NCBI GenBank assembly: GCA_019314085.1
Contig: JAFCZZ010000056.1
Location: 1-26,047, forward strand
Source of the DNA: Deltaproteobacteria bacterium
GTDB lineage: Bacteria > Desulfobacterota > Syntrophia > Syntrophales > UBA2210
DNA: 26,047 bases
Direction: 5' to 3'
The position numbers and the translations under genes are program-made. Below, piece by piece: positions 1 to 9,132 of this stretch (position 1 is the first letter of the stretch; each line of letters begins with the position of its first letter). Under the pieces are notes generated by a model, which was not told where the DNA came from, made no database searches, and saw only the letters and a program-made list of their open reading frames with translations.

Positions 1-869
1 ATCTCCGGTTCCGTCTTCTGAACAAGTTCTCCTATATACTGGATGCCCGCATTTTTCAGGCAATTGGCCGACCGTACCGAAAGTTCCAGATCATCGACAC
101 CCTTGAGCAGGTTTTCGTTGATATGGTCTTCTTCTCCCACTTCCTCCGGTTTCTCCACCTCCTCCGGTTCATCAAAATTGATGAACACACTCACCTGTTC
201 CTTCATGATCTTGGCGGCATAGGCAGCGGCCTCCTCGGGAAGGATGCTGCCGTCCGTCCAGATTTCCAGGACCAACTTATCGTAATCCGTTATCTGGCCT
301 ACGCGCGCGTTGGAAACCGTATACGAGACCTTCTTGATGGGGGAGAATATGGCATCAATATTGATGGTACCCTCAGGTTGTTCCGGACCTATCTCTCTGG
401 TGGCGGGGACATATCCTCTCCCCACGTCGGCCACCAGTTCGGCCTTGAAGACTGCCTTATCCGAAAGGGTTGCCAAGTGATGCTCGGGATTAAGGACCTC
501 AACCGTCTCATCGGTGATAATATCTCCCGCTTTGACGATCCCTTCACCGGAGGCGTCGATATGAAGTGTCCTGGGACTATCTTCGTGCAGTTTCAGTCGA
601 ACCCCCTTCATGTTCAAGATGATATCGGAAATATCCTCCTTGACACCAGAGGTACTGGAAAATTCATGAAGCACCCCGTCAAATTTCACGGAGGTAATGG
701 CTGCACCGTAGATGGAAGAAAGGAGAACTCTCCTCAGGGCATTGCCCAGGGTGATCCCGAACCCCTTTTCCAAAGGCTGGCAGGTAAATTCACCGTAAAA
801 CGATGTGTGGTTCTTTTCGTCAACTTCTATTCGTTTCGGTTTTATAAGGCTGCGCCAGTTTCTCTCCAT
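1..869 (-). CDS. rpoA: RNA polymerase alpha subunit, 3' end cut by window edge
   Basis: RpoA dimerises to nucleate assembly of core RNA polymerase and contacts upstream promoter DNA and activators. About 289 codons are visible. The protein begins [16 protein letters not shown] and carries the conserved assembly segment [12 protein letters not shown] near residues 41-52 of the N-terminal domain. A Glu-rich linker ([19 protein letters not shown], near residues 232-248) leads into the start of the C-terminal domain ([14 protein letters not shown]), where the window ends; roughly 40-50 residues are missing. The ATG at 869 has GAGGA seven bases upstream. It is the last gene of the alpha block, 26 bases after rpsD. 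The call is certain; only the 3' end is unseen. Confidence 0.97.
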   Translation of the reverse strand, partial: MERNWRSLIKPKRIEVDEKNHTSFYGEFTCQPLEKGFGITLGNALRRVLLSSIYGAAITSVKFDGVLHEFSSTSGVKEDISDIILNMKGVRLKLHEDSPRTLHIDASGEGIVKAGDIITDETVEVLNPEHHLATLSDKAVFKAELVADVGRGYVPATREIGPEQPEGTINIDAIFSPIKKVSYTVSNARVGQITDYDKLVLEIWTDGSILPEEAAAYAAKIMKEQVSVFINFDEPEEVEKPEEVGEEDHINENLLKGVDDLELSVRSANCLKNAGIQYIGELVQKTEPE

Positions 870-895
870 ATTGTTAGTTCCTCATATAAAACTTT

Positions 896-1528
896 TTACT
901 TAGAGTAAAACTCAACCACTAACTGCTCCTGAACGGGCATGGTCAACTCTTCTCGGGCGGGCAACGCCTTTACAACACCTGCAAAATTGTCTTTATCCAT
1001 CTCCAGCCACTCGGGTATGCCACGCCTGGCAACGGTCTCCACGGCATCAAGTATCGTGGCAATCTTCCTGCTTTTTTCCTTAACCTGTATCTTGTCACCA
1101 ACCTTAACCAGATACGAAGGTATATTCACCTTTCGGTCATTCACCAGGAAATGGTTGTGCCGTACGAGTTGCCTCGCCTCGCCCCTGGAAGATGCGAAGC
1201 CCAGTCTGTACACCATGTTGTCCAGTCTTCTTTCCAACAGAAGCAGCAAATTCGTCCCCGTTACGCCCTTCTGTCTCTCAGCCTTCTCAAAACAACCCTT
1301 GAAGGATTTTTCCAGAAGGCCGAACGTTCTTTTGAGTTTCTGTTTTTCCCTCAACTGGGTCCCGTAATCGGACGGCTTGCGCCTGAACTTGATCTGTCCA
1401 TGTTCCCCGGGTACATAACTTCTCCGTTCGAAGGCACATTTATCGCCATAACACCTGTCCCCCTTCAGGAACAGCTTCGCGCCCTCAGCCCGGCATAACC
1501 TGCATAAAGATCCTCTGTATCTTGCCAA
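896..1528 (-). CDS. rpsD: 30S ribosomal protein S4
   Basis: S4 is a primary 16S rRNA-binding protein that starts assembly of the 30S body, and in enterobacteria it represses the alpha operon. The 210-residue length is normal. The N-terminus has a complete zinc-ribbon set, C9-x2-C12 and C26-x4-C31, so this is the zinc-binding (C+) form. The S4 RNA-binding domain lies near residues 98-160 ([20 protein letters not shown]). The start is a TTG at 1528 preceded by GGAGGA at good spacing; no better ATG lies upstream. It sits between rpsK and rpoA. Confidence 0.97.
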   Translation of the reverse strand: MARYRGSLCRLCRAEGAKLFLKGDRCYGDKCAFERRSYVPGEHGQIKFRRKPSDYGTQLREKQKLKRTFGLLEKSFKGCFEKAERQKGVTGTNLLLLLERRLDNMVYRLGFASSRGEARQLVRHNHFLVNDRKVNIPSYLVKVGDKIQVKEKSRKIATILDAVETVARRGIPEWLEMDKDNFAGVVKALPAREELTMPVQEQLVVEFYSK

Positions 1529-1589
1529 AATACTCCTCCGCTAATATGTAATCTAATCAGGATCAGGGTGCCTTTCCATAGGACAGGAC

Positions 1590-1982
1590 CTAAACCCTTC
1601 TCCTTTTAGGCGGACGGCAACCGTTGTGGGGAATCGGCGTCACGTCCCTGATAAGACTTATGTTCAAACCCGCTGCCTGCAGCGCCCTGAGCGCCGATTC
1701 TCTCCCGGAACCGGGGCCCTTCATATACACCTGCACATTCCTCAGTCCATGCACCCTCGCCTTCTTAACGGCGTCCGTGGCCGTGAGCTGTGCGGCGAAG
1801 GGGGTACTTTTTCTCGACCCCTTGAATCCCTGCCCGCCACCGGAAGACCAGGCAATGACATTGCCGCTCAGATCCGTAATCGTGACGATGGTGTTGTTAA
1901 ACGTCGACTGAATATGAGCAATCCCGTCAGAGATATTCTTTTTTTCCTTCTTCTTTACATTTCTCTTTTTTGGCTGAGCCAT
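1590..1982 (-). CDS. rpsK: 30S ribosomal protein S11
   Basis: S11 lies on the 30S platform and helps form the mRNA exit region near the Shine-Dalgarno helix. The 130-residue protein is complete. It has a basic N-terminal tail ([11 protein letters not shown]), the core [15 protein letters not shown], the stretch [14 protein letters not shown] and the invariant C-terminus [13 protein letters not shown]. The ATG at 1982 follows GGAGGAACG. It lies 46 bases downstream of rpsM and 61 bases upstream of rpsD in alpha-operon order. Confidence 0.97.
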   Translation of the reverse strand: MAQPKKRNVKKKEKKNISDGIAHIQSTFNNTIVTITDLSGNVIAWSSGGGQGFKGSRKSTPFAAQLTATDAVKKARVHGLRNVQVYMKGPGSGRESALRALQAAGLNISLIRDVTPIPHNGCRPPKRRRV

Positions 1983-2028
1983 CGTTCCTCCAGGTAGAGA
2001 GCACGCCTCATGACGGGCTCTTCTCGCA

Positions 2029-2397
2029 TTACTTTCTCTTTCCTCCCACAGCCCTTCTCGGGCCCTTTCTCGTTCGCGCGTTGGTAGAGGTCCTCTGTCC
2101 CCTCACGGGAAGACCCTTTCTATGCCTCAACCCTCTGTACGTCCCTATATCCATGAGACGTTTTATAGACATGGTAACCTCCCTCCGGAGATCACCCTCA
2201 ACCTTGGAATCTTTATCTATAATGTCCCGTATTGCGGTTACCTGCTCATCGAGAAGATTGTCTGTCCTGGTATCAACGTCAATTCCCGCCTCTTCAAGGA
2301 TCTTGCGGGATTTGGATCTCCCTATGCCGTATATGTACGTGAGGGCTATCTCCATTCTCTTGTTCTTGGGTAAATCGACCCCTGCTATTCGTGCCAC
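2029..2397 (-). CDS. rpsM: 30S ribosomal protein S13
   Basis: S13 sits in the 30S head, makes intersubunit bridges and contacts P-site tRNA through its basic C-terminal tail. The 122-residue protein is complete: [14 protein letters not shown] at the start, the helix-two-turn-helix segment [14 protein letters not shown] near residues 22-35, [16 protein letters not shown] near 90-105, and a basic [11 protein letters not shown] tail. The start is GTG at 2397 with GGAGG eight bases upstream, 19 bases after the rpmJ stop. Order rpmJ-rpsM-rpsK-rpsD-rpoA is the classic alpha operon. Confidence 0.97.
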   Translation of the reverse strand: MARIAGVDLPKNKRMEIALTYIYGIGRSKSRKILEEAGIDVDTRTDNLLDEQVTAIRDIIDKDSKVEGDLRREVTMSIKRLMDIGTYRGLRHRKGLPVRGQRTSTNARTRKGPRRAVGGKRK

Positions 2398-2416
2398 CTG
2401 TGCAACCTCCCGCCGG

Positions 2417-2530
2417 TTATCCCTGGCGCTGTTTGTGTTTAGGGTTTTCGCATATGACTCTTACAACGCCACGTCTCTTGATAATCTTACACTTATCACA
2501 TATCTTCTTAACAGACGCTCTTACTTTCAC
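2417..2530 (-). CDS. rpmJ: 50S ribosomal protein L36, zinc-binding form
   Basis: This 37-residue gene is short and easily missed. Translation gives [20 protein letters not shown] followed by [17 protein letters not shown], a full L36. The zinc ligands C11, C14, C27 and H32 are all present, so it is the C+ paralogue that normally works when zinc is sufficient. L36 binds 23S rRNA late in 50S assembly. The start is GTG at 2530 with AAGGGAG upstream. It sits 23 bases after the infA stop and 19 bases before rpsM. Confidence 0.95.
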   Translation of the reverse strand: MKVRASVKKICDKCKIIKRRGVVRVICENPKHKQRQG

Positions 2531-2553
2531 CGCTCTCACACTCCCTTTTCGTC

Positions 2554-2772
2554 CTACTTGGACCGATACGTAATCCTGCCCCGGGTCAGGTCATAGGGCG
2601 ACAGTTCTATCGTCACCTTGTCCCCCGGCAGTATCTTGATAAAATGCATCCTCATCTTCCCCGAGATGTGGGCCAGAACACGGTGACCGTTCTCGAGCTC
2701 GACACGAAACATCGCATTCGGCAATGGTTCCAGCACCGTTCCTTCAACAATAATAGCGTCTTCTTTAGCCAT
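2554..2772 (-). CDS. infA: translation initiation factor IF-1
   Basis: IF-1 occupies the 30S A site during initiation and supports IF-2 and IF-3. The 72-residue product is a single OB-fold domain of normal length, with the hallmark sequences [20 protein letters not shown] and [17 protein letters not shown], and the family C-terminus [11 protein letters not shown]. The ATG at 2772 follows GGGGTGATGATCAC. Placement between map and rpmJ is a common arrangement. The call is certain. Confidence 0.97.
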   Translation of the reverse strand: MAKEDAIIVEGTVLEPLPNAMFRVELENGHRVLAHISGKMRMHFIKILPGDKVTIELSPYDLTRGRITYRSK

Positions 2773-2815
2773 GTGATCATCACCCCACCAGGTATCCGAG
2801 GTTACAGGTACCTGT

Positions 2816-3565
2816 TTATGCCCTGCTACTTAATATCACAGGCCCGTCTTCAGTGACGGCTATTGTATGTTCAAAGTGGGCCGACAGACTGCCATCATCC
2901 GTCACCACGGTCCATCCGTCAGGCTTCACCTTCACCCCGTATGAACCCTCATTTATCATGGGTTCTATGGCTATTACCATACCGGCCCTCAACTTGACTC
3001 CTCTGCCACTCACACCGAAATTAGGGACCGGCGGGTCTTCATGAAGGTCCTTCCCTATCCCGTGGCCGACATAGTCACGTACCACCGAGAACCCGGCCTT
3101 TTCTGCATGGCTCTGTACCGCAAAGCATATGTCGCCTAGTCGGTTTCCCTCTCGTGCTTGTTCTATCCCTTTGTACAGGGCCTCTTCCGTCACCTCCATC
3201 AGCCTGGCGGCCGATGCCGGGATCCTGCCCACGGCGACGGTGATGGCGGAATCTCCATAATATCCATTATAAAAGACCCCGAAATCGAGGCTTATGATGT
3301 CACCCTCTTCCAAGGGTCTGTCCGAGGGAAACCCGTGAACCACCTCCGAATTGAGCGATGCACAGAGCGCAAAGGGAAACCCTCCGTATCCCTTGAAAGC
3401 AGGCTTGGCACCCCTCTTTTGTGTCACGGCCTCGGCGTATTCATTCAAGGCCGAGGTTGTAATCCCCGGTTTCACCTTCTCTTTCAAACCAGTCAACACC
3501 TCTGCAACAATGGCGTTGCTCGCCCCCATCTTTTGTACTTCTTCGGGAGATTTGAGAATGATCAT
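2816..3565 (-). CDS. map: type I methionine aminopeptidase
   Basis: The enzyme removes the initiator methionine from new proteins when the second residue is small. The 249-residue length is typical of the short bacterial type I form, with no N-terminal extension. The five metal ligands are recognisable: D94 (LDFGVFYNG), D105 (YGDSA), H168 (YVGHGIG), E201 (IAIEPMI) and E232 (FEHTIAV). The substrate-site histidine is H77 (VVHGFP). The ATG at 3565 has only a weak GGCGG-like Shine-Dalgarno. It follows secY by 30 bases, with no adk gene between them, and is followed by infA. Confidence 0.96.
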   Translation of the reverse strand: MIILKSPEEVQKMGASNAIVAEVLTGLKEKVKPGITTSALNEYAEAVTQKRGAKPAFKGYGGFPFALCASLNSEVVHGFPSDRPLEEGDIISLDFGVFYNGYYGDSAITVAVGRIPASAARLMEVTEEALYKGIEQAREGNRLGDICFAVQSHAEKAGFSVVRDYVGHGIGKDLHEDPPVPNFGVSGRGVKLRAGMVIAIEPMINEGSYGVKVKPDGWTVVTDDGSLSAHFEHTIAVTEDGPVILSSRA

Positions 3566-3595
3566 CTGTTGTACCGCCTTACAAACTGCTTTCCG

Positions 3596-4903
3596 TCAAT
3601 GTCTTCTGCCCATCTTGCCCTTTTTCATGAACCCTTCGTACTGTCTCGTGAGTAGATGGGTCTCTATCTGACCGGCCGTGTCGAGAGCAACCCCAACGAC
3701 AATGAGGAGCGCCGTTCCCCCAAAATAAAAGGGGACATTGAAGCGGCTGATAAGGATAGAGGGCAGGACACAAACAGCGGACACATACATGGCACCACTG
3801 AAGGTAAGCTTTGTCAGCACACTGTCTATGTACTCGGCGGTCTTCTTGCCCGGCCGTATTCCCGGCACGTAGCCCCCATGCTTTTTCATGTTGTCGGCAA
3901 CATTTACCGGGTTGAAGGTGACGGCCGTATAAAAATAACAAAAGAATATGATAAGTACGACATAAAAAAGCTCGTACACAATCCTGCCCGGCATCAGGAA
4001 CCCCGCCACCGTTTGCATCCACGGATGCGGAATGAAATTGGCAATGGTAGCCGGGAACATGATGATCGATGAGGCAAAGATCGGGGGGATAACACCCGCC
4101 GTATTAACCTTCAGGGGCAAATGGGTGGTTTGACCGCCATACATCTTCCTCCCGACAACCCTCTTTGCGTACTGTACGGGGATCCTCCTCTGGGCGCTCT
4201 CCACAAACACGATCACACCCACAACACCAAGCATCATCACGAGGAGAAGCACGACAAAGAATATCCCCATCTCACCCGTCGACAACAGTCGGAAGGTGTT
4301 CACCACAGCGGCCGGCCCCCTGCATACGATACCCGCAAAGATGATCAGAGATATTCCGTTCCCGATCCCCTTCTCCGTAATTGTCTCTCCCAACCACATG
4401 ATAAATGACGTACCTGCCGTCAGGGTGATAACCGTCATCAGGCGAAAAGCCCATCCTGGGGTAATGACAACGGACAATCCAGAGGGACCTGCCATATTTT
4501 CGAGACCGACGGCTATACCGAACCCCTGGATGACACTTAGGATGACAGTCCCGTATCTCGTATACTGGGTTATCTTTCTTCTTCCCGCCTCACCCTCTTT
4601 CGACAACTTTTCGAGATGAGGAACGGCAACCGTCAGCAGCTGCAGGATAATGGATGCACTGATATAGGGCATGATACCCAGGGCAAACACGGAGAGCCTG
4701 CTCAACGCGCCCCCTGCAAACATGTCAAAGAGCCCAAGCAAGGAATTCTTCGCCTGTTCGAAAAGTGCGGCGAGGGCCTGCGTATCTATACCGGGGGTTG
4801 GAACATGAACACCTATACGATAGACGGCAAGGAGAAGAAAGGTGAAAAGTATCTTCTTCTGCAGTTCAGGGATCTTTGCTATGTTCTTAAAACCACCTAT
4901 CAT
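3596..4903 (-). CDS. secY: preprotein translocase subunit SecY
   Basis: SecY is the protein-conducting channel of the Sec translocon in the inner membrane, working with SecE, SecG and SecA. The protein of about 435 residues has the expected string of roughly ten hydrophobic segments, from ILFTFLLLAVYRIGVHVP near residues 18-36 onward. The plug region FDMFAGGALSRLSVFALG follows segment one, and the C-terminal SecA-facing tail is QYEGFMKKGKMGRRH. The ATG at 4903 shares its A with the rplO stop (TGATG), which suggests translational coupling; a TTG three bases upstream is a less likely start. It is the only membrane protein in the window. Confidence 0.96.
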   Translation of the reverse strand: MIGGFKNIAKIPELQKKILFTFLLLAVYRIGVHVPTPGIDTQALAALFEQAKNSLLGLFDMFAGGALSRLSVFALGIMPYISASIILQLLTVAVPHLEKLSKEGEAGRRKITQYTRYGTVILSVIQGFGIAVGLENMAGPSGLSVVITPGWAFRLMTVITLTAGTSFIMWLGETITEKGIGNGISLIIFAGIVCRGPAAVVNTFRLLSTGEMGIFFVVLLLVMMLGVVGVIVFVESAQRRIPVQYAKRVVGRKMYGGQTTHLPLKVNTAGVIPPIFASSIIMFPATIANFIPHPWMQTVAGFLMPGRIVYELFYVVLIIFFCYFYTAVTFNPVNVADNMKKHGGYVPGIRPGKKTAEYIDSVLTKLTFSGAMYVSAVCVLPSILISRFNVPFYFGGTALLIVVGVALDTAGQIETHLLTRQYEGFMKKGKMGRRH

Positions 4904-5343
4904 CAAACAACCTCTACTCTGCCGCCCGAGGCCTCTATCTTCTCCCGGGCGCCGCGGCTTATGCCCTGTACCTTCACCGTCAACGGATAGTCTATCGTCC
5001 CCTTACCAAGCACCTTGATTGCATCACCGGCACTTCTCACGATCCCGCTTGTCATCAGGGCATCTGCGTCGATGACCGAATCCTTGGGGAATACAGCCAG
5101 CTGGCCGATATTCACGATAACGACATCCTTTCGGAATCTATTGTAAAAACCCCTCTTCGGCAACCTTCTCGAAAGGGGCATCTGTCCCCCCTCAAAGCCG
5201 GGTCTGACACCCCCACCCGAACGGGCGTTCTGACCCTTATGGCCCCGGCAGGATGTTCCTCCGTGACCCGAACCATCGCCACGTCCTACCCGTTTTCTCT
5301 TTTTGGTGGCCCCCTCAGCGGGTCTCAATTCATTCAACTTCAT
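4903..5343 (-). CDS. rplO: 50S ribosomal protein L15
   Basis: L15 binds 23S rRNA late in 50S assembly. The 146-residue protein is complete. Its basic, glycine-rich N-terminal half ([20 protein letters not shown] near residues 18-37, then [20 protein letters not shown]) is diagnostic. The globular C-terminal domain ends in ASGGRVEVV. The start overlaps the rpmD stop as ATGA (5340-5343), and its own stop touches the secY start, so rpmD, rplO and secY look translationally coupled. Confidence 0.97.
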   Translation of the reverse strand: MKLNELRPAEGATKKRKRVGRGDGSGHGGTSCRGHKGQNARSGGGVRPGFEGGQMPLSRRLPKRGFYNRFRKDVVIVNIGQLAVFPKDSVIDADALMTSGIVRSAGDAIKVLGKGTIDYPLTVKVQGISRGAREKIEASGGRVEVV

Positions 5344-5531
5344 GCGTCCATCTCACATTCTTCCACAGAGACCAGGTGGAAAACCTTCCCGACCATGCCT
5401 CTAATTTCCGGAGTGTCTTTCAGGTATACTGTCTTATGCATCTTTCCAAGTCCCATACCATGCAACACCTTCCTCTGCGTCTCAGGCCTCCCTATGGGAC
5501 TCTTTATCAGTTCAATCTTAAGCTGTTTCAC
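5340..5531 (-). CDS. rpmD: 50S ribosomal protein L30
   Basis: L30 is a small 23S rRNA-binding protein of the large subunit. The 63-residue product is full length and has the family pattern [20 protein letters not shown] with [20 protein letters not shown]. The start is GTG at 5531 with GGAG eight bases upstream. It follows rpsE by 23 bases and overlaps rplO by four bases. L30 is absent from some bacterial lineages, so its presence is mildly informative for taxonomy. Confidence 0.95.
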   Translation of the reverse strand: MKQLKIELIKSPIGRPETQRKVLHGMGLGKMHKTVYLKDTPEIRGMVGKVFHLVSVEECEMDA

Positions 5532-5554
5532 AACCTACGCTCCATATGCCATCT

Positions 5555-5983
5555 TTAGATTTCGGCGATATCCTTGCCCCGCAAAGCGGCTATCTGTGCA
5601 GGGCTTCTCAGACTTATCAGTCCCTCCATCGTTGCCTTAACAAGATTATGGGGGTTATGGGAACCAAGGCATTTGGTCAATATATTCTGGACTCCTGCCA
5701 CCTCCAGAATGGCCCTGACGGCCCCTCCCGCTATGAGACCCGTACCCTTGGAGGCGGGCTTCAGAAGGACCCTCCCGGCCCCATAATGACCTAATACATC
5801 ATGAGGGATCGTCCCATCCGTAATGGATACCTTGACGATGTTCCTCTTGGCCATCTCCATACCCTTCCTGATAGCCTCAGGAACCTCATGGGCCTTTCCC
5901 AATCCTACGCCGACAGAGCCGTTACCATCTCCAACCGCTACAATGGCGCTGAATCGAAACCTCCTGCCACCCTTTAGATCCAA
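5555..5983 (-). CDS. rpsE: 30S ribosomal protein S5, N-terminus missing
   Basis: S5 lies at the 30S neck and mRNA entrance and affects decoding accuracy. From [19 protein letters not shown] onward the sequence is a normal S5 through to RGKDIAEI. The family normally has about 25 further residues before this point, including the first strand with a VxxINRVAKVVKGG-like pattern. Here homology starts at the AAG codon at 5974, only 13 bases past the rplR stop. The only in-frame start is TTG at 5983, with no Shine-Dalgarno, and an in-frame TAA lies at 5996-5998. The 142-residue frame therefore looks like a 5'-deleted gene, through either an assembly gap or a true deletion. Confidence 0.9.
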   Translation of the reverse strand: MDLKGGRRFRFSAIVAVGDGNGSVGVGLGKAHEVPEAIRKGMEMAKRNIVKVSITDGTIPHDVLGHYGAGRVLLKPASKGTGLIAGGAVRAILEVAGVQNILTKCLGSHNPHNLVKATMEGLISLRSPAQIAALRGKDIAEI

Positions 5984-5987
5984 AGAT

Positions 5988-6356
5988 TTATAATTTTACG
6001 CCCATTTCTCGTACGCCTTCTGCAAGACACTTAACCCTTCCATGATAGAGGAACCTGCCTCGGTCAAAGACGGCTTCTTTGATATTCTTTGACAGGAGAT
6101 CCTTTGCCAGCAGTTTTCCGACCTCCCTGGCCGCTTCGATCTTTTTAAGCCCCTTTGAACCTTCCTTGAGCCCTTTATTCAACGTCGATGCCTCGGCAAG
6201 GGTCTTCCCCACATCGTCGGCAATCGCCTGGACGTAGATGTATCTGGAACTACGAAAAACCGAAAGGCGAGGGCGCGCCTCGGTGCCAAAGATCTTGCTC
6301 CGCACCCTCTTTTGACGTCTCTCTCGTACCTTTTTCAATCTCTTTGTCGATGCCAC
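5988..6356 (-). CDS. rplR: 50S ribosomal protein L18
   Basis: L18 brings 5S rRNA into the large subunit together with L5. The 122-residue protein is complete: a basic N-terminal tail ([15 protein letters not shown]), the core [19 protein letters not shown] near residues 25-43, and the normal C-terminus [20 protein letters not shown]. The start is GTG at 6356 with a weak GCGGGAT Shine-Dalgarno, 21 bases after rplF. Its 3' end is normal, so the damage at the rplR/rpsE junction lies after its stop codon. Confidence 0.96.
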   Translation of the reverse strand: MASTKRLKKVRERRQKRVRSKIFGTEARPRLSVFRSSRYIYVQAIADDVGKTLAEASTLNKGLKEGSKGLKKIEAAREVGKLLAKDLLSKNIKEAVFDRGRFLYHGRVKCLAEGVREMGVKL

Positions 6357-6377
6357 AGTAATCCCGCTATAATAATG

Positions 6378-6917
6378 TTATGTCCCCGCAGATTTTCCTA
6401 CCTTCTTCTTCACGTATTCGCCTGCGTACCTGATGCCCTTCCCCTTGTACGGTTCGGGCTTCTTTAAATCCCGTATCTGGGCAGCAACTCTGCCGACAAG
6501 CTCCTTGTCTATCCCTGAAACCAACAAGTTGACCTGTTTGTCAACCTTGATCGTTATACCCTCAGGCATCGTATATTCTACAGGATCGGAGTAGCCGATA
6601 AGGAGCTTGAGCACCTTATCTTGCACCTCTCCACGGTACCCGACACCCACTATCTCCAGGGCCTTTTCAAATCCAGAACTCACGCCTGTTACCGTATTTG
6701 CAAGCAACGTCCTTACAAGACCATGGAGAGATCTTCCCTTACCATCATCGGACAGGGCATCGACACGGGCAACAGACCCCTCTAGAGTAACCTCAACACC
6801 TGCCGGGATCTCCATGGAAAGGGTTCCCTTGGGACCCTCTACTATCATCAAAGAACCGTCCTTTTTGACCGTTACGCCATCAGGAATATCTATCGGTTTC
6901 TTGCCAATTCTCGACAT
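6378..6917 (-). CDS. rplF: 50S ribosomal protein L6
   Basis: L6 sits near the factor-binding site of the 50S subunit and contacts the sarcin-ricin region. The 179-residue protein starts MSRIGKKPIDIPDGVTV and contains the two-fold repeated L6 fold. The signature EPYKGKGIRYAGEYVKKKVG lies near the C-terminus. ATG at 6917 is preferred because GGGAG lies eight bases upstream and the family begins MSRIGK; a GTG two codons upstream would be too close to that Shine-Dalgarno. Confidence 0.97.
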   Translation of the reverse strand: MSRIGKKPIDIPDGVTVKKDGSLMIVEGPKGTLSMEIPAGVEVTLEGSVARVDALSDDGKGRSLHGLVRTLLANTVTGVSSGFEKALEIVGVGYRGEVQDKVLKLLIGYSDPVEYTMPEGITIKVDKQVNLLVSGIDKELVGRVAAQIRDLKKPEPYKGKGIRYAGEYVKKKVGKSAGT

Positions 6918-6961
6918 GAACACATCTCCCGCTTCATCTTACCAGCCATAAAAATTTATTT

Positions 6962-7366
6962 TTACCATACATTACAGAGAATCTCACCGCCCAGGTTCAA
7001 CGCCCGTGCCTGTTTATCGGCCATGATTCCCTTGGAGGTCGAAAGGATTGCTATCCCGTATCCATTCAAAACCTTAGGGATATCCAGACTGCCAGCGTAT
7101 ACCCTCCTGCTCGGTTTGCTCACCCTCTGTATATCGGTGATTGCACTTTCCTTCAGGCTTGAGTATCGCAGATGTATACGCAGCATACCATGAGGATTCT
7201 GGTCACCTTTTCTGACATCAAATCCGCTTATGTACCCTGCGTCTTTTAGCGCCTTTGCAAGACTCAGATTCACCTTCGACAGAGATACGTCCGCATTCTT
7301 AAACTTCCTACGATTCGCATTTCTGATCCTTGTCAGTATGTCGGCAATCGGATCGGTCATCCCCAT
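6962..7366 (-). CDS. rpsH: 30S ribosomal protein S8
   Basis: S8 binds the central domain of 16S rRNA early in assembly, and in E. coli it represses the spc operon by binding mRNA near rplE. The 134-residue protein is complete, from MGMTDPIADILTRIRNANRR to the C-terminal signature near residues 105-134 (AILSTSKGIMADKQARALN, then GGEILCNVW). The ATG at 7366 is 12 bases after the rpsN stop, with AGGAGAACC upstream. I saw no confident copy of the E. coli S8 operator. Confidence 0.97.
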   Translation of the reverse strand: MGMTDPIADILTRIRNANRRKFKNADVSLSKVNLSLAKALKDAGYISGFDVRKGDQNPHGMLRIHLRYSSLKESAITDIQRVSKPSRRVYAGSLDIPKVLNGYGIAILSTSKGIMADKQARALNLGGEILCNVW

Positions 7367-7378
7367 CGTGGTTCTCCT

Positions 7379-7564
7379 TTACCAGCTTGATTTTGTAACA
7401 CCCGGGATCTCTCCGTTAAGAGAACGTTTCCTCAGGCATATCCTGCACATATCAAATTTCCTATAGTAAGCTCGAGGTCTTCCGCACAGTGGACACCGGT
7501 TGTACCCCCGAACTGGGAATTTGTTCTTTATCTTGGCCTTTGCTATCAAGGATTTCTTTGCCAC
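7379..7564 (-). CDS. rpsN: 30S ribosomal protein S14, zinc-binding (type Z) form
   Basis: S14 is a 30S head protein. This is the short 61-residue zinc form, not the roughly 100-residue zinc-free form. The ligands C24-x2-C27 and C40-x2-C43 lie in [20 protein letters not shown] and the following ICLRKR, and the protein ends [12 protein letters not shown] prefer GTG at 7564, giving MAKKSLIAK as in the family, because AGGAGG is seven bases upstream. The ATG two codons earlier (7570) directly abuts the Shine-Dalgarno. Confidence 0.95.
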   Translation of the reverse strand: MAKKSLIAKAKIKNKFPVRGYNRCPLCGRPRAYYRKFDMCRICLRKRSLNGEIPGVTKSSW

Positions 7565-7575
7565 ACCCATTCCTC

Positions 7576-8115
7576 CTAATTACGAAACGGCACACCCATT
7601 AATTTCAAAAGGTGCCGTGCTTCGTCGTCTGTCCGCGCCGTCGTGACAATAGTTATATTCAGACCCTTAACCTTGTCGATCTTATCATAATCAATCTCAG
7701 GAAAGATATAATGCTCATTGATCCCCATAGTGAAATTTCCCCTGCCATCGAACGATTTGGGTGAAATCCCCCTGAAGTCCCTGATTCTCGGTATGGCAAC
7801 ATTGACAAGCCTGTCGAGAAACTCAAACATCTTCTCCCGCCTCAAGGTCACCATACATCCTATCGACATACCTTCACGGAGTTTAAAGGTGGCAATCGAT
7901 TTACGGGCCTTGGTAATAACAGGCCTCTGTCCCACGATCATGCCAAGTTCTAAAACGGCATTATCAAGTATCTTGATATTCTGTATTGCTTCACCCAGCC
8001 CCATGTTGACCACGATCTTTTCAATGCGGGGAACCTGCATGGAGTTTGTATATCCAAGCTCCTTGATCAGGGCAGGAGTTACTTCATCTTTATACTGTTT
8101 CTTTAATCTGGCCAT
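7576..8115 (-). CDS. rplE: 50S ribosomal protein L5
   Basis: L5 binds 5S rRNA and contacts P-site tRNA at the central protuberance. The 179-residue protein is full length, with early signature [18 protein letters not shown] near residues 29-46, [20 protein letters not shown] near 62-81, and the C-terminal [20 protein letters not shown]. The ATG at 8115 is eight bases after the rplX stop. The rplX-rplE-rpsN-rpsH order is standard for the spc operon. Confidence 0.97.
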   Translation of the reverse strand: MARLKKQYKDEVTPALIKELGYTNSMQVPRIEKIVVNMGLGEAIQNIKILDNAVLELGMIVGQRPVITKARKSIATFKLREGMSIGCMVTLRREKMFEFLDRLVNVAIPRIRDFRGISPKSFDGRGNFTMGINEHYIFPEIDYDKIDKVKGLNITIVTTARTDDEARHLLKLMGVPFRN

Positions 8116-8123
8116 CGGTCTTC

Positions 8124-8435
8124 CTATTCATCCAGCAGCTCTTGGCATTTTTTGCAGACTCGCACCTTCTTGCCATCCTCCAGCACCTTGTACCCCACCC
8201 TCACACCGGTGTTACACTTACTGCACACAAGCATGACATTGGATACCTGCAGGGGGGCCTCTTTTTCCACTATGCCACCCTTTCCGGTTGCGTCGGGCTT
8301 CTGATGCTTCTTCACCAGGTTCACCTTCTCGATCAGAATACGGTCTTTATCCTTGGTGACACTGAGCACCTTGCCGGTCTTCCCCTTCTCTCTGCCAGCA
8401 ATTACCTTCACCGTATCGTTCTTCTTTATATGCAT
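8124..8435 (-). CDS. rplX: 50S ribosomal protein L24
   Basis: L24 starts 50S assembly by binding the 5' region of 23S rRNA. The 103-residue protein has an N-terminal KOW fold ([20 protein letters not shown]) and, in its C-terminal half, two CxxC pairs (C71/C74 in VCSKCN and C94/C97 in VCKKC) that could form a zinc ribbon. ATG at 8435 is preferred because the family begins here and GGAG lies nine bases upstream; an in-frame start seven codons further up (8456) is unlikely. Confidence 0.96.
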   Translation of the reverse strand: MHIKKNDTVKVIAGREKGKTGKVLSVTKDKDRILIEKVNLVKKHQKPDATGKGGIVEKEAPLQVSNVMLVCSKCNTGVRVGYKVLEDGKKVRVCKKCQELLDE

Positions 8436-8474
8436 TCGATGGATCTCCAATAACATAGAGCGTTCAATCTTCTT

Positions 8475-8843
8475 TTATATGACTTCCGGAGCAAGGGAAA
8501 CGATCTTCATAAACTGTTTCGCCCGCAGTTCCCGGGCGACAGGTCCGAATATTCGTGTGCCGAGCGGTTCGAGCTGATCATTAATCAGGACGGCAGAATT
8601 CTCATCAAACTTGAGATACGAACCGTCGTTCCGACCGATTTCTCTCCGCGTTCTCACAACAACGGCCTTCAGGACATCCCCCTTCTTCACCTTCGAATTG
8701 GGGATCGCCTCCTTGACGGACACGACAATAACATCCCCTACATGGGCATATCTCCTCCGCGAGCCACCAAGGACCTTTATACAACAGACCTTTTTGGCCC
8801 CGGAATTATCAGCTACCTTCAAAAAGGTTTGCATCTGTATCAT
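8475..8843 (-). CDS. rplN: 50S ribosomal protein L14
   Basis: L14 lies at the subunit interface, forms bridges to 16S rRNA, and is the docking site for RsfS. The 122-residue protein is complete: [20 protein letters not shown] at the start, [20 protein letters not shown] in the middle, and the conserved [15 protein letters not shown] near residues 97-111. The ATG at 8843 has GGAG eight bases upstream. It lies 27 bases after rpsQ and 39 bases before rplX. Confidence 0.97.
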   Translation of the reverse strand: MIQMQTFLKVADNSGAKKVCCIKVLGGSRRRYAHVGDVIVVSVKEAIPNSKVKKGDVLKAVVVRTRREIGRNDGSYLKFDENSAVLINDQLEPLGTRIFGPVARELRAKQFMKIVSLAPEVI

Positions 8844-8870
8844 AACAAAAACTCCGTCACTAGAATCCCG

Positions 8871-9131
8871 CTACTTCGCCTTTTCCAGTATCTCACACAC
8901 CCTCCACCGCTTTTCCTTGCTGAAGGGGCGTGACTCGACAATCATCACTTTATCACCCAGGCCACAGCTGTTTTCTTTGTCGTGGGCCTTGTATTTTATA
9001 TGTCTCTTTATGTACTTATGAAATTTGGGATGTTTGACCAACCGTTGTGTCAGGACAACCACTGTCTTGTCCATCTTGTCACTGACCACCATCCCCTGTA
9101 TCGTTCTCTTTTTACCCTTGGTATCGTCCAT
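8871..9131 (-). CDS. rpsQ: 30S ribosomal protein S17
   Basis: S17 is a primary 16S rRNA-binding OB-fold protein. The 86-residue length is normal. The family core [20 protein letters not shown] is near residues 13-32, with [37 protein letters not shown] and a short C-terminus after it. The ATG at 9131 is only one base beyond the rpmC stop at 9133, so translation is probably coupled; the nearest GGAG is over ten bases away within rpmC. Confidence 0.96.
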   Translation of the reverse strand: MDDTKGKKRTIQGMVVSDKMDKTVVVLTQRLVKHPKFHKYIKRHIKYKAHDKENSCGLGDKVMIVESRPFSKEKRWRVCEILEKAK

Positions 9132-9132
9132 A

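Noticed and set aside
123..908. Open frame of 261 codons on the plus strand at the window start
   Set aside because: It lies opposite rpoA, whose minus-strand translation is a textbook alpha subunit.
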